Below, piece after piece: positions 36,206-44,215 of a stretch of 64,000 nt of DNA. The first letter of the stretch is position 1. Each line of letters opens with the position of its first letter. The notes below the pieces were generated by a model. It was not told the origin of the DNA and ran no database searches. It was given only the letters and a program-made list of their open reading frames with translations. The stretch comes from Fictibacillus solisalsi (GTDB lineage Bacteria > Bacillota > Bacilli > Bacillales > Fictibacillaceae). Both the position numbers and the translations under genes were made by a program. The stretch is from assembly GCF_900103485.1 (NCBI RefSeq), contig NZ_FNHW01000001.1, positions 2,377,057 through 2,441,056 of the forward strand. The letters run 5' to 3'.

Positions 36206-37663
36206 TTAACGAGTTTCTTGTGGAAGCGGTAAACCCAGACCTTCAGCCACTTTCCTTCCATATTCAGGATCAGCTTTAAAGAAATGCTGAATCTGTCGAA
36301 GCATGATTTCTTCTTTTTCAACAGGCTTCATAGCTTCTACAATATTATTTACAAGCCGTGTACGTTCTGCATCAGTCATTAGACGGTAAAGATCGCCTGC
36401 TTGAGTGTAGTGGTCGCTGTGGTCATAAGCCACACTGTCGGCAACTCCATAAACCGGGTAGGCAGCTTGCTTATTCTCAGGAGACTCTTGCGGTCCTCCA
36501 AAACTGTTTGGCTCATAATACACGGAGCCGCCGCCATTGTTGTCAAATCGCATCTGGCCGTCTCTCTGATAATTTTTCACTTCATTACGCGGACGGTTGA
36601 TCGGTAGAGCCTGATGGTTGGCGCCTACACGATAGCGGTGTGCGTCAGAGTAAGCAAACAATCGTCCCTGAAGCATCTTGTCAGGAGAAACGTCAATTCC
36701 CGGTACAAGGGTACCTGGTGAGAATGTCGCCTGCTCTACTTCAGCAAAATAGTTTTCAGGGTTTCTGTCCAATACCATTTTGCCCACCTCAATTAGCGGA
36801 TAATCTTTTTGGGACCACACTTTTGTTACATCAAATGGATCAAAACGATAGGTGTTTGCATCTTCAAGCGGCATGATCTGAACATACAGCTTCCATGCCG
36901 GGAAGTCACCTTCTTCGATGGCATTGAACAAATCCTCTGTATGATAATCAGGATTTTCCCCTGCAATTTTAGCGGCAGCATCAGGAGCAAGGTTCGCTAC
37001 ACCTTGTTCTGTTTTAAAGTGATATTTAATCCAGACCCCTTCTCCTTCTTTGTTCACCCACTTGAAGGTATGGCTCCCAAACCCGTGCATATGACGGAGT
37101 GTGGCCGGAATCCCACGATCTGACATCAGAATGGTCACCTGATGAAGAGATTCTGGAGAAAGCGACCAGAAGTCCCAAACAGCGGTTGGATTTTTGAGAT
37201 GTGTTTTCGGGTCTCTTTTCTGAGTATGAATGAAATCAGGAAACTTGATGGCATCTCTGATAAAGAACACTGGCGTGTTGTTGCCCACAAGGTCGTAGTT
37301 TCCTTCTTCAGTGTAAAATTTCACGGCAAACCCACGAGGGTCCCGAACGGTATCTGCAGAGCCGTTTTCTCCGGCTACCGTTGAAAAACGGACGAAAAGC
37401 GGTGTGCGTTTTCCGACTTCAGATAAAAAGTCTGCCTTTGTGTAATTGGAAACATCATTGGTGACTTCAAAAAATCCGTGAGCCCCCGCTCCTTTCGCAT
37501 GAACAACACGCTCAGGCACCCGTTCGCGGTTAAAATGTGCGAGTTTTTCCAAAAGGTGGACATCCTGGATGAGCGTTGGTCCTCTTGAACCTGCAGTCAT
37601 AGAATTTTGGTTATCTCCAACTGGTGCGCCCCAGCTTGTTGTTAAACGATTCTTGTTCGTCAT
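36206..37663 (-). CDS. katA: Vegetative catalase KatA
   Basis: 485 residues from ATG 37663, with GAGGTG 7 nt before. Clade 3 monofunctional catalase: distal His in [10 protein letters not shown], Asn in [10 protein letters not shown], haem-ligand Tyr in [12 protein letters not shown]. No C-terminal flavodoxin domain, unlike KatE in this window. It removes H2O2 in the cytoplasm. Two PerR boxes flank its promoter and a PerR-like gene follows 103 bases downstream. Confidence 0.95.
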   Translation of the reverse strand: MTNKNRLTTSWGAPVGDNQNSMTAGSRGPTLIQDVHLLEKLAHFNRERVPERVVHAKGAGAHGFFEVTNDVSNYTKADFLSEVGKRTPLFVRFSTVAGENGSADTVRDPRGFAVKFYTEEGNYDLVGNNTPVFFIRDAIKFPDFIHTQKRDPKTHLKNPTAVWDFWSLSPESLHQVTILMSDRGIPATLRHMHGFGSHTFKWVNKEGEGVWIKYHFKTEQGVANLAPDAAAKIAGENPDYHTEDLFNAIEEGDFPAWKLYVQIMPLEDANTYRFDPFDVTKVWSQKDYPLIEVGKMVLDRNPENYFAEVEQATFSPGTLVPGIDVSPDKMLQGRLFAYSDAHRYRVGANHQALPINRPRNEVKNYQRDGQMRFDNNGGGSVYYEPNSFGGPQESPENKQAAYPVYGVADSVAYDHSDHYTQAGDLYRLMTDAERTRLVNNIVEAMKPVEKEEIMLRQIQHFFKADPEYGRKVAEGLGLPLPQETR

Positions 37664-37693
37664 TCGAATCACCTCGTAAGTTATTTAGAATTA

Positions 37694-37708
37694 TTATAAA
37701 TATAATAA
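37694..37708 (-). promoter_or_regulatory. PerR box 2 over the katA -10 region
   Basis: TTATAAATATAATAA matches TTATAATnATTATAA at 12 of 14 defined positions and overlaps the likely -10. Confidence 0.6.
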
Positions 37709-37732
37709 TAACAGCTATTACTATAAAATCAA
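37705..37732 (-). promoter_or_regulatory. Likely sigma-A promoter of katA
   Basis: Minus strand TTGATT (37732-37727), 16-nt spacer, TATTAT (37710-37705). Confidence 0.55.
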
Positions 37733-37924
37733 TACTTTTTTATAATAATTATAAACAAATAATTTGAATAGATAGAACTCAGAAATATGTTTGGCAAAAA
37801 TAAAAAAAACGAAACCGTTTACGATTTCGTTTACTGCAGCATGTTCCATCATGGTTGGCATCTCTCTTAATTGCTTCTGCTGCAAAAACAACCAAATGGC
37901 TCTGTTCCAGGAGAGATTATTCAC
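37721..37924 (-). CDS. Doubtful small reading frame downstream of the SOS box
   Basis: GTG 37924, 67 codons. The first 34 residues look protein-like (NNLSWNRAIWLFLQQKQLRE then MPTMMEHAAVNEIV), but the frame then runs through the terminator at 37798-37832 and into the katA promoter. If real, it is probably decayed at its 3-prime end. The AAGGTGG site is 13 nt before GTG, which is too far for good use. Confidence 0.22.
   Translation of the reverse strand: MNNLSWNRAIWLFLQQKQLREMPTMMEHAAVNEIVNGFVFFIFAKHISEFYLFKLFVYNYYKKVLIL
37740..37754 (-). promoter_or_regulatory. PerR box 1 upstream of katA
   Basis: TTATAATAATTATAA is a perfect 7-1-7 PerR box. It lies 8 bases upstream of the katA -35, as expected for peroxide-inducible repression. 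Confidence 0.85.
37798..37832 (-). terminator. Minus-strand terminator upstream of katA
   Basis: AAACGAAA/TTTCGTTT stem with a long T-run on the minus strand. It would end a transcript arising between here and the SOS box at 37962. Confidence 0.7.
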
Positions 37925-37961
37925 AAAAAATAAATTTCCACCTTTTTAAAAAAGGTATTTA

Positions 37962-37975
37962 CGAACACATGTTCC
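37962..37975. promoter_or_regulatory. SOS (LexA/DinR) box
   Basis: CGAACACATGTTCC fits the Bacillus consensus CGAACRNRYGTTYC at every position. It lies across the -35/-10 spacer of a plus-strand promoter (TTTACG 37958-37963, TATCCT 37981-37986, 17 nt) and also 38 bases upstream of a small minus-strand frame. Confidence 0.7.
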
Positions 37976-37989
37976 TATGTTATCCTTTA

Positions 37990-38016
37990 AAAGAAGGCGC
38001 GGATGGTAGCCGCACC
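37990..38016 (-). terminator. Terminator of the minus-strand toxin-like transcript
   Basis: Minus strand GGTGCGG, loop CTACCAT, CCGCGCC, then TTCTTTT. Confidence 0.6.
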
Positions 38017-38068
38017 TCCCCCGAATAACTCTCTTTGGCCAGTTGTTACCTAGCTGGCCGCTTTTTTT
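37993..38068 (+). ncRNA. Probable small RNA with SOS-box promoter (type I antitoxin-like)
   Basis: From the predicted start near 37993 the RNA holds a hairpin (GGCGCGG 37996-38002 with CCGCACC 38010-38016), a C-rich open stretch CTCCCCCG, and a terminator (GGCCAG 38037-38042 with CTGGCC 38054-38059, seven T). It is fully antisense to the 3-prime part of a minus-strand toxin-like transcript, the arrangement of BsrG/SR4-type modules. No coding frame is seen in it. Confidence 0.5.
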
Positions 38069-38113
38069 ACTATTGGTCTGCCACGATACCCAAAAATGGG
38101 TGTAGACACTCAA
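38054..38113 (-). pseudogene. Remnant of a holin-like type I toxin gene
   Basis: TTG 38113 begins LSVYTHFWVSWQTNSKK, recalling the MSVYEAL...KK layout of small holin-like toxins (Hol_Tox), but the central hydrophobic core is largely lost and no stop occurs where expected. The non-coding sequence after it (two GC-rich hairpins around TTCGGGGGAGGTG) resembles the 3-prime region of such toxin mRNAs as I remember them. No promoter fits between it and the terminator at 38136. Confidence 0.35.
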
Positions 38114-38135
38114 TAACCCATTAAGAGAGCAAACA

Positions 38136-38166
38136 TAAAAAAAGCACTGCATGAGCAATGCTTTTT
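38136..38166. terminator. Bidirectional terminator
   Basis: AGCACTGC (38143-38150) with GCAATGCT (38155-38162), A-run before and T-run after. On the minus strand it closes the 34-residue gene at 38229. Confidence 0.75.
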
Positions 38167-38228
38167 AAATAGATGAAACCGTATAATCAGTTCAAAAATC
38201 TTAAAATTTATGTAATCACCAAAATTTC

Positions 38229-38333
38229 CTAGCGCTGACGATTAGCTGTGACCAGTTGAGATAAGTAATCATTCAAGTCGAACGTTTCACCTTTAACGAA
38301 TTCACTGATTTCAACTTTGTTATAATTCAACAT
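38229..38333 (-). CDS. 34-residue small protein, function unknown
   Basis: ATG 38333 has a near-perfect AAAGGAGATG site 8 nt upstream; the stop is TAG 38231-38229 and a terminator follows 63 bases on. Begins MLNYNKVEISEFVKGETFDL and ends VTANRQR: an acidic, amphipathic start and a basic tail, no membrane segment, no Cys. I do not recognise a family; short peptides of this shape include regulators and peptide precursors, but nothing here decides that. Confidence 0.6.
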   Translation of the reverse strand: MLNYNKVEISEFVKGETFDLNDYLSQLVTANRQR

Positions 38334-38493
38334 CTCGTTTCATCTCCTTTAAAGGTATTATGAACTTAATATACCCCGACTATTAAATTTATAATCTATT
38401 ATTTTCAAATCCAAATTTAACCTTAACGTTCATCTTTTTTTGCCTAAGTACAGATTCTGTCACTCCTCATTAAACAAAATTTATTTGATAAAA

Positions 38494-38530
38494 CAAAAAA
38501 GCCTGCCCTCCATGGTGGAGGGCAGGCTTA
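38494..38530 (-). terminator. Terminator of the luciferase-like monooxygenase gene
   Basis: AAGCCTGCCCTCC with GGAGGGCAGGCTT, 13-bp stem, T-run on the minus strand. Confidence 0.92.
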
Positions 38531-38535
38531 AACCG

Positions 38536-39543
38536 TTACTTGCTAAATATTTCAGATACAATTTCAAAAGAACGAAGCCGGTCTTGATGATCAAATATTT
38601 GCGCGTTGATGATCATTTCATCCGCCTGTGTCTCATCCAGGAATGCCTGCAGTTTAGCTTTAACGGTTTCCGGGGTCCCAATCATCGTTGTGCGAAGCTG
38701 CTGGTCAATGGAAGCTTTTTCGTAAGGAGACCAGATACCTTCCATGCTTTCCACCGGCGGCTTCAGCTTAGAAGGAATTCCGCGCACAAGGTTTAGGAAC
38801 TGCTGCTGCATGGACGTCGCAAGATAAGCGGCTTTTTCTTCAGTATCTGCCGCTATAACGTTTACGCCAACCATCGCAAATGGCTTATCCAGCACCTCTG
38901 ACGGTTTAAAATTACGTCGGTACACATCCAACGCAGGCAACGTGTTATCCGGCGAAAAATGGCTGGCAAATGAGAATGGCAAACCAAGCTGTGCAGAAAG
39001 TCTTGCACTAAAACCGCTCGAGCCAAGAAGCCAGATTGGGATATCCAGTCCTTCTCCTGGAATGGCACGGACTCTGTTTCCGCCGCCATCAGCTTTTAAG
39101 TACGCACGGAGCTCATCAACCTGTTCCGGAAAATCTTCCCCGTTGCTCATATTCTCACGGCGTAAGGCATGGGCAGTGACCTGATCGGTTCCCGGTGCTC
39201 TTCCCAGACCAAGATCGATTCTCCCCGGATACAGGGATTCCAGTGTACCGAACTGCTCAGCAATGACAAGAGGGGCATGGTTTGGCAGCATGATCCCGCC
39301 TGAACCCACACGGATTCGTTCGGTTCCGCCTGCCACATGCCCAATCACAACAGAAGTTGCTGAACTGGCGATTCCGGGCATGCTATGGTGTTCTGCCAGC
39401 CAATAGCGGTTGAAACCCCACTTCTCCGCATGCTGGGCTAAGTCCAATGTTTTCTTTAATGAATCTGCAGGAGTTTCTCCCACAATGACTGGAGAAAGAT
39501 CCAGCACAGAGTATGGAATTTCATGAAGCTGCTTACTGGACAT
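38536..39543 (-). CDS. LLM-class flavin-dependent oxidoreductase (luciferase-like)
   Basis: 335 residues from ATG 39543 (AAAGGGGA about 10 nt upstream). [15 protein letters not shown] start, [42 protein letters not shown] and [14 protein letters not shown] are the motifs of the bacterial-luciferase family MsnO8 group. Oxidises an unknown substrate with reduced flavin and O2. A paralogue lies 98 bases upstream on the same strand. Confidence 0.88.
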   Translation of the reverse strand: MSSKQLHEIPYSVLDLSPVIVGETPADSLKKTLDLAQHAEKWGFNRYWLAEHHSMPGIASSATSVVIGHVAGGTERIRVGSGGIMLPNHAPLVIAEQFGTLESLYPGRIDLGLGRAPGTDQVTAHALRRENMSNGEDFPEQVDELRAYLKADGGGNRVRAIPGEGLDIPIWLLGSSGFSARLSAQLGLPFSFASHFSPDNTLPALDVYRRNFKPSEVLDKPFAMVGVNVIAADTEEKAAYLATSMQQQFLNLVRGIPSKLKPPVESMEGIWSPYEKASIDQQLRTTMIGTPETVKAKLQAFLDETQADEMIINAQIFDHQDRLRSFEIVSEIFSK

Positions 39544-39641
39544 TTGAATAGTCCCCTTTCTGTATATCAACGACAGATTAAATTATTTTTTACCTTCTTT
39601 TTGATTGTAACAAGTAAATGTAAAGCTTCTAAATTTTTTGC

Positions 39642-40646
39642 TCATGATGGATCGAGGCATACGTTTGAAAGCAGTTCATAGGAACGAATGCGGTCTTTGT
39701 TATCATGCGCAATAGTTACAATCATAAGTTCATCTGCCCCATAATGAGATTGCAACTCTTCAAGACGCCTTTTTACTTCTCCCGGACTGCCCGGTATGGT
39801 TCTGTTTTTCATCCGCGCAAGGTGTTCCTTTTCCTCTTCCGTCAGCGGATAACTTTTCGCTTCTGCCAAGGAAGGAACGCCTTTGCGACCTTCTCCCTTT
39901 TGCAGCTGCAGCTTCCATATGTGGTTTGGAAGAGCCAGTTCTTCTGCTCTTTCAGATGTTTCTGCACACAAGAGAGATACGGTTACGATCGTGTACGGAT
40001 CAGCCATCCAGGAACCTGCTTTATACGCCCAACGGTATTGCTGCAGTATTTCCAAACCTTCCTGATCACTCATAAACTGCCCGAAGACATAGGGCAATCC
40101 ATGCTTCGCCGCGAGAACAGCGCTCTTTTTACTCGTTCCCAGCATCCAGGGCAATGGTGCCATTTCAGGTACGGGAGAAGGAGATATCTTAGAAAACATA
40201 TGATCCTTTGGAAAATCATTTTTGAAAAAATGAAGCAGCTCTTCGACAGATTCTGGCATCCGGCGAACTTTTTCCAAATAGTTATCCGATAGAGCCATGG
40301 TCGCTTCGGCCGAACCACCAGGGGCCCGTCCGATCCCAACATCAATCCTGCCTGGAAATAACGTGGCCAGCAGATTATACGTTTCCGCCACTTTATAGGG
40401 TTTGTAGTGAGGAAGCAAAACAGCACCAGATCCGATTCGAATGGATTCTGTCTGACCTCCGATATACCCCAGCAACACTTCAGGAGCAGGGCAAGACAAT
40501 CCCGGAAAATCATGATGTTCAGCAATCCAGTATCGGGCGTAGCCCAATCGGTCTCCCGCCTGTGCCAAGGCGAGTGAACTTTCCAGTGCCTGCTTGGCCG
40601 TTCCCCCGCTTGATGCCGGTGACTGGTCAAGAATGCTTAATTTCAT
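39642..40646 (-). CDS. LLM-class flavin-dependent oxidoreductase (luciferase-like), paralogue
   Basis: 334 residues. Same motif order as its neighbour (SILDQSPASSG, ARYWIAEHHDFPGLSCPAPE, RIDVGIGRAPGGS), so the pair arose by tandem duplication or joint recruitment. Sequence divergence is high enough to expect different substrates. The region before its start holds an extra terminator-like hairpin. Confidence 0.87.
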   Translation of the reverse strand: MKLSILDQSPASSGGTAKQALESSLALAQAGDRLGYARYWIAEHHDFPGLSCPAPEVLLGYIGGQTESIRIGSGAVLLPHYKPYKVAETYNLLATLFPGRIDVGIGRAPGGSAEATMALSDNYLEKVRRMPESVEELLHFFKNDFPKDHMFSKISPSPVPEMAPLPWMLGTSKKSAVLAAKHGLPYVFGQFMSDQEGLEILQQYRWAYKAGSWMADPYTIVTVSLLCAETSERAEELALPNHIWKLQLQKGEGRKGVPSLAEAKSYPLTEEEKEHLARMKNRTIPGSPGEVKRRLEELQSHYGADELMIVTIAHDNKDRIRSYELLSNVCLDPS

Positions 40647-40703
40647 ATAAAGCCTTCTTTCTTATACTCTTTTTTACTATCATACCTCTCCAGTAGAAAA
40701 CCT

Positions 40704-40737
40704 AAAAAAAAATTGCCTGTCAGGATGGCAATTTTAT
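40704..40737 (-). terminator. Second minus-strand hairpin before the monooxygenase genes
   Basis: AAAATTGCC with GGCAATTTT and a T-run on the minus strand. It lies 53 bases after the nhaC terminator, so it is either a backup terminator or part of a leader of the gene starting at 40646. Confidence 0.6.
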
Positions 40738-40787
40738 AATTGACAATATTTCAATTGTTTTGTTTAATAAAACAAAATAATTATCTA

Positions 40788-40826
40788 AAAAAAAACTGCT
40801 CTCCAATTATTGCAAGAGCAGTTTTA
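40788..40826 (-). terminator. Terminator of the nhaC-family gene
   Basis: AAACTGCTCT with AGAGCAGTTT and a T-run on the minus strand. Confidence 0.85.
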
Positions 40827-40829
40827 ACT

Positions 40830-42146
40830 TCAGGCATGTTTCTTTTCTGTATGTTCTTTTCGTTCTTTCAGCTTGGGATAACCGATCAAAATGGCAATCA
40901 CTCCGCAAACGGCGATTAAAATCGGGTAAAACGAATACGGCAGCAGGCTCACTGGTGAGATCGAGCCGATTTTGGCCGCCGTCAGCATTTGAGCACCATA
41001 GGGGATCAAGCCTTGAACAGCGCACGAAAAGATATCAAGAAGACTCGCGGATTTGCGCTTATCTATGCCATATCGATCGGATATCTGCTTGGCGAGAGGG
41101 CCTGCTGTAATTATGGATATGGTGTTGTTGGCGGTGGAAAGGTTGGTTGCGCTCACCAATCCTGCAATGCCAAACTCTGCGCCCTTTTTTGTTCGAAGGT
41201 TCTTGGTTAATACATCAAGAAGATACTGAATTCCCCCGTTATAGCGGATAAGCTCTACCGTTCCTCCAATGAGTAAGGCCAAGAAAACAAGCTCAGACAT
41301 GCCAAACATTCCGTCGGTGATTGTTTTTAAAAAGGCTGATAGCGTATAGGCTCCATCCGCCAGGCCGATCACCCCCGCCAGTATGATTCCGCCGCTTAAT
41401 ACAACAAATACATTCATGCCAAGGAGGGCTGCCAGCAATACACCGACATACGGAAGGATTTTTACCGCTTGAAAGCTGTCAGCCGATACGCCGGAATTAC
41501 TGCCCATCGTTACGATAAAAAGGATCACGCACGTAACAATAGCGGCAGGAAGAACAATGAAAAAGTTCACCTTGAATTTATCCCTCATTTGGGTCTGCTG
41601 TGTGCGGACTGCAGCAATGGTGGTATCAGAAATAATGGATAAGTTATCTCCGAACATGGCTCCGCCTACGACGGCTGCCATGGTCAAGGCCATTGGAATA
41701 TCCGTTTGTCCGCTGATTCCTGCACCAATCGGTGCCAGTGCGGCAATAGTTCCCATTGATGTTCCCATCGACAACGATATAAAGGCACCGATTACGAAAA
41801 GCCCGACAATCAGGAAATTTTCTGGTACAACAGACAACGCGATATTCACTGTCGCTTCCACTGCTCCCATTCCTTTTGCGGCTTCCGAAAACCCACCGGC
41901 AAGGATAAAGATAAAGACCATAATGATAATATCAATATGCCCCGCGCCTTTGGCAAAACGCTCAATTTTACTGTTCAGCGTTTCCTTTCTATTCATCAAC
42001 AGGGCTGCCGCTGCCGCAACAAGTATGGCCACAACCACTGGCATTTTGTAAAAGTCACCGGTGATCAACCCTGAACCTATGAATAGTACGAGGAAGATAA
42101 CAAGCGGCAATAACGCCAGCCCACTCCCTTTTTTTACTGCATCCAT
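40830..42146 (-). CDS. NhaC-family transporter under SAM riboswitch (MetT-type methionine transporter candidate)
   Basis: 438 residues, about 11 membrane helices, NhaC superfamily (SMGTSMGTIAALAPIGAGI, GGAMFGDNLSIISDTTIA, SATNLSTANNTISIITAGPL). The family is annotated as Na+/H+ antiporter, but S-box control points to the group proposed as methionine transporters (MetT). SAM repression of a methionine importer makes physiological sense; the substrate is still inference. Basic C-terminal tail ends KEHTEKKHA. Confidence 0.88.
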   Translation of the reverse strand: MDAVKKGSGLALLPLVIFLVLFIGSGLITGDFYKMPVVVAILVAAAAALLMNRKETLNSKIERFAKGAGHIDIIIMVFIFILAGGFSEAAKGMGAVEATVNIALSVVPENFLIVGLFVIGAFISLSMGTSMGTIAALAPIGAGISGQTDIPMALTMAAVVGGAMFGDNLSIISDTTIAAVRTQQTQMRDKFKVNFFIVLPAAIVTCVILFIVTMGSNSGVSADSFQAVKILPYVGVLLAALLGMNVFVVLSGGIILAGVIGLADGAYTLSAFLKTITDGMFGMSELVFLALLIGGTVELIRYNGGIQYLLDVLTKNLRTKKGAEFGIAGLVSATNLSTANNTISIITAGPLAKQISDRYGIDKRKSASLLDIFSCAVQGLIPYGAQMLTAAKIGSISPVSLLPYSFYPILIAVCGVIAILIGYPKLKERKEHTEKKHA

Positions 42147-42190
42147 CTAAAAACACCTCTACGTTTGTTATTGCTGCATGTACAAATATG

Positions 42191-42349
42191 AAAAAAGACC
42201 CCTTCCAAGAAGAGGTCCTATATGCTCATAGGGAACCCTTCTCATCTCTCAAGCATGAACTGCTTGCTGGATTTGGCACAGCACCTTCAAACTTCAGGTC
42301 CGCTGCCGAGACGTCTCAGGGCCAGTCCCTCAGTCTCTCGTGATAAGAA
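42191..42349 (-). ncRNA. SAM-I riboswitch (S-box) with terminator
   Basis: Minus strand reads CTTATCACGAGAGACTGAGG, GGGACTGGCCC, CGGCAGCGGACC, AAGGTGCTGTGCCAAATCC, GAGAGATGAGAAGG: the ordered conserved blocks of the S-box aptamer. Its terminator is GACCTCTTC/GAAGGGGTC followed by TTTTTT at 42220-42191. High SAM would end transcription before the NhaC-family gene. Confidence 0.95.
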
Positions 42350-42381
42350 GTATCCAATTTTCAGTTATTACAGCTTTTACT

Positions 42382-42410
42382 ACTGTAAAGGGTTTATGCA
42401 TTCTTGTCAA
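42382..42410 (-). promoter_or_regulatory. Sigma-A promoter of the S-box transcript
   Basis: Minus strand TTGACA (42410-42405), 17-nt spacer, TACAGT (42387-42382). Confidence 0.75.
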
Positions 42411-42454
42411 AAGTTAGTTTTTGGCAATGCTTTTCTTTGCCTTTGATTGCCTAC

Positions 42455-43279
42455 CTACTTCTCTCCTGTAAACTTAATGCCTTTGACAAAATAGCGGTTA
42501 AAGAAAGCATACAGTATCAAAATCGGCAGGGTAAAGACCATAGAAGCTGCCATAATGTAATTCCAGAAGCTGATAAACTGTCCTTTGAATGAGTTCAGTC
42601 CTAATGGAAGTGTGAACATACTTTCATCAGACAGGATGATCAACGGCCGCATGAAATCATTCCAAAAGGCCATAAAGACGAAGATGGTTTGTGCCGCTAA
42701 TGCCGGCTTGGCAAGCGGGAGAACCATCCGGAAGAATGTACCGAATTTGCCCAATCCATCAATGGCTGCCGCTTCCTCCACTTCTTTTGGAAAGTTAATA
42801 AAGAACTGGCGCATCATGAATATGAAGGTAGCGTTGACTGCTCCGGGGATGATCATTCCCTGATACGTATTCAACCATCCGAATTCTTTTAGAATCAAGA
42901 AGTTAGGAATGAGGGTTACCTGAAACGGGATCATCAACACCGCCAAAATGATAATAAAGATACTTTTTTTACCCGGAAAGCTAAGGCGGGCAAGAGCATA
43001 ACCGGCCATTGAGTTAAAAATCAAGTTCAAAAAGGTTCCGATCACAGCAATAAACAAACTGTTAAACAACCAGCGGCCAAAAAGAGGCTCACGTGTGAAA
43101 ATCTCCCTATAGTTATCGATCGTAAAGTTTTTCGGTATAAAGTTGATGCTTCCGCTTACGATTTCTCCCAATGATTTAAAAGAAGATGAAAGAGCCCATA
43201 AAAACGGAACAAGGGTGATCACCGCGTAGACAATTAAGATTACATACAGAATGTTTTTTCCAATCGGTCGTTTTTTCAT
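42455..43279 (-). CDS. Carbohydrate ABC transporter permease (MalG-like)
   Basis: 274 residues from ATG 43279 (GGAGGGG upstream). Six membrane helices; EAA loop EEAAAIDGLGKFGTFFRMVLP. Pairs with the next permease to import a sugar, probably an oligosaccharide given the debranching enzyme in the operon. Last gene of the operon; no convincing terminator before the S-box promoter region. Confidence 0.9.
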   Translation of the reverse strand: MKKRPIGKNILYVILIVYAVITLVPFLWALSSSFKSLGEIVSGSINFIPKNFTIDNYREIFTREPLFGRWLFNSLFIAVIGTFLNLIFNSMAGYALARLSFPGKKSIFIIILAVLMIPFQVTLIPNFLILKEFGWLNTYQGMIIPGAVNATFIFMMRQFFINFPKEVEEAAAIDGLGKFGTFFRMVLPLAKPALAAQTIFVFMAFWNDFMRPLIILSDESMFTLPLGLNSFKGQFISFWNYIMAASMVFTLPILILYAFFNRYFVKGIKFTGEK

Positions 43280-43290
43280 GGTTCCCCTCC

Positions 43291-44193
43291 TCAATAAAGT
43301 GACTCTTCCTTGGAAAATTTCCGCTGCAGAAGTGTAGCGATCAAAATAATGATGGCAAGCATAAAGGCGAGTGCTGTCGCATAGCCCATGGTACCAAGTG
43401 ATTTAAAGGCATATTGATAGATCAGAAGAACAACCGTCAATGTCGAGTTGTTCGGTCCACCCGATCCTCCTGAGAAGATGTAGGATTGATCAAACAGCTG
43501 GAAGGTTCCAATCAGACCCATGATCACCACAAAAGAAGTCACCGGCCGCAAATTGGGAACCGTAATGTGCCAGAATTTCTGAAGTCCGGTTGCACCATCG
43601 AGTTCTGCAGCTTCGTAGTGGCTGTCCGGTATATCCTGAAGGGCTGCCAAATAAATGACCATGAAAAACGGCGCAGTCGCCCAAATGTTCATAATCATAA
43701 TCGCCAATAAAGCAACACTGGGGTCACCAATCCAGTTATAGGTTGGCAGGTGCAGCATGTGCAAAATGTGGTTGATCAGACCGTTCTGGTTGTACATCCA
43801 CATGAAAATCAAAGTTAGAACTGCTGATGAGGTCAGCGTCGGCAAAAAATAAACGATTCGGAAAAACTTCTGCCCCTTCATGCCCGCATTCAGGGAAGCT
43901 GCCAATACAAGCGCAAGCAGCGTCTGGAGCGGCACAACAATCACCACATAAAGGACAGTATTTTTAAGAGCGATATGTGCCCTGTCGTCGAACGTTATCT
44001 TCAGAAAGTTATCAAGTCCCCTGAATTCCAGGTGGGTACCGCCAAGCAACTCTACTTTATGGAAGGAAAGATAGATTGCACAAAGGATGGGAGCGATTAC
44101 AAAGATGCCAAGAATGATGAGTACTGGTGCCATGAAAAGGTACCCCTGCCCCGCTTCCCTTCTGCTTTTTTTGGAAGAATTGCCTTTTACCAT
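43291..44193 (-). CDS. Carbohydrate ABC transporter permease (MalF-like)
   Basis: 300 residues, six membrane helices, EAA loop YEAAELDGATGLQKFWHITVP. 11 bases before the MalG-like gene. No ATPase gene is in this operon; a shared MsmX-type ATPase elsewhere is the usual solution in bacilli. Confidence 0.9.
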   Translation of the reverse strand: MVKGNSSKKSRREAGQGYLFMAPVLIILGIFVIAPILCAIYLSFHKVELLGGTHLEFRGLDNFLKITFDDRAHIALKNTVLYVVIVVPLQTLLALVLAASLNAGMKGQKFFRIVYFLPTLTSSAVLTLIFMWMYNQNGLINHILHMLHLPTYNWIGDPSVALLAIMIMNIWATAPFFMVIYLAALQDIPDSHYEAAELDGATGLQKFWHITVPNLRPVTSFVVIMGLIGTFQLFDQSYIFSGGSGGPNNSTLTVVLLIYQYAFKSLGTMGYATALAFMLAIIILIATLLQRKFSKEESLY

Positions 44194-44215
44194 GTTTCTT
44201 CACCTCTCTTTTTTG

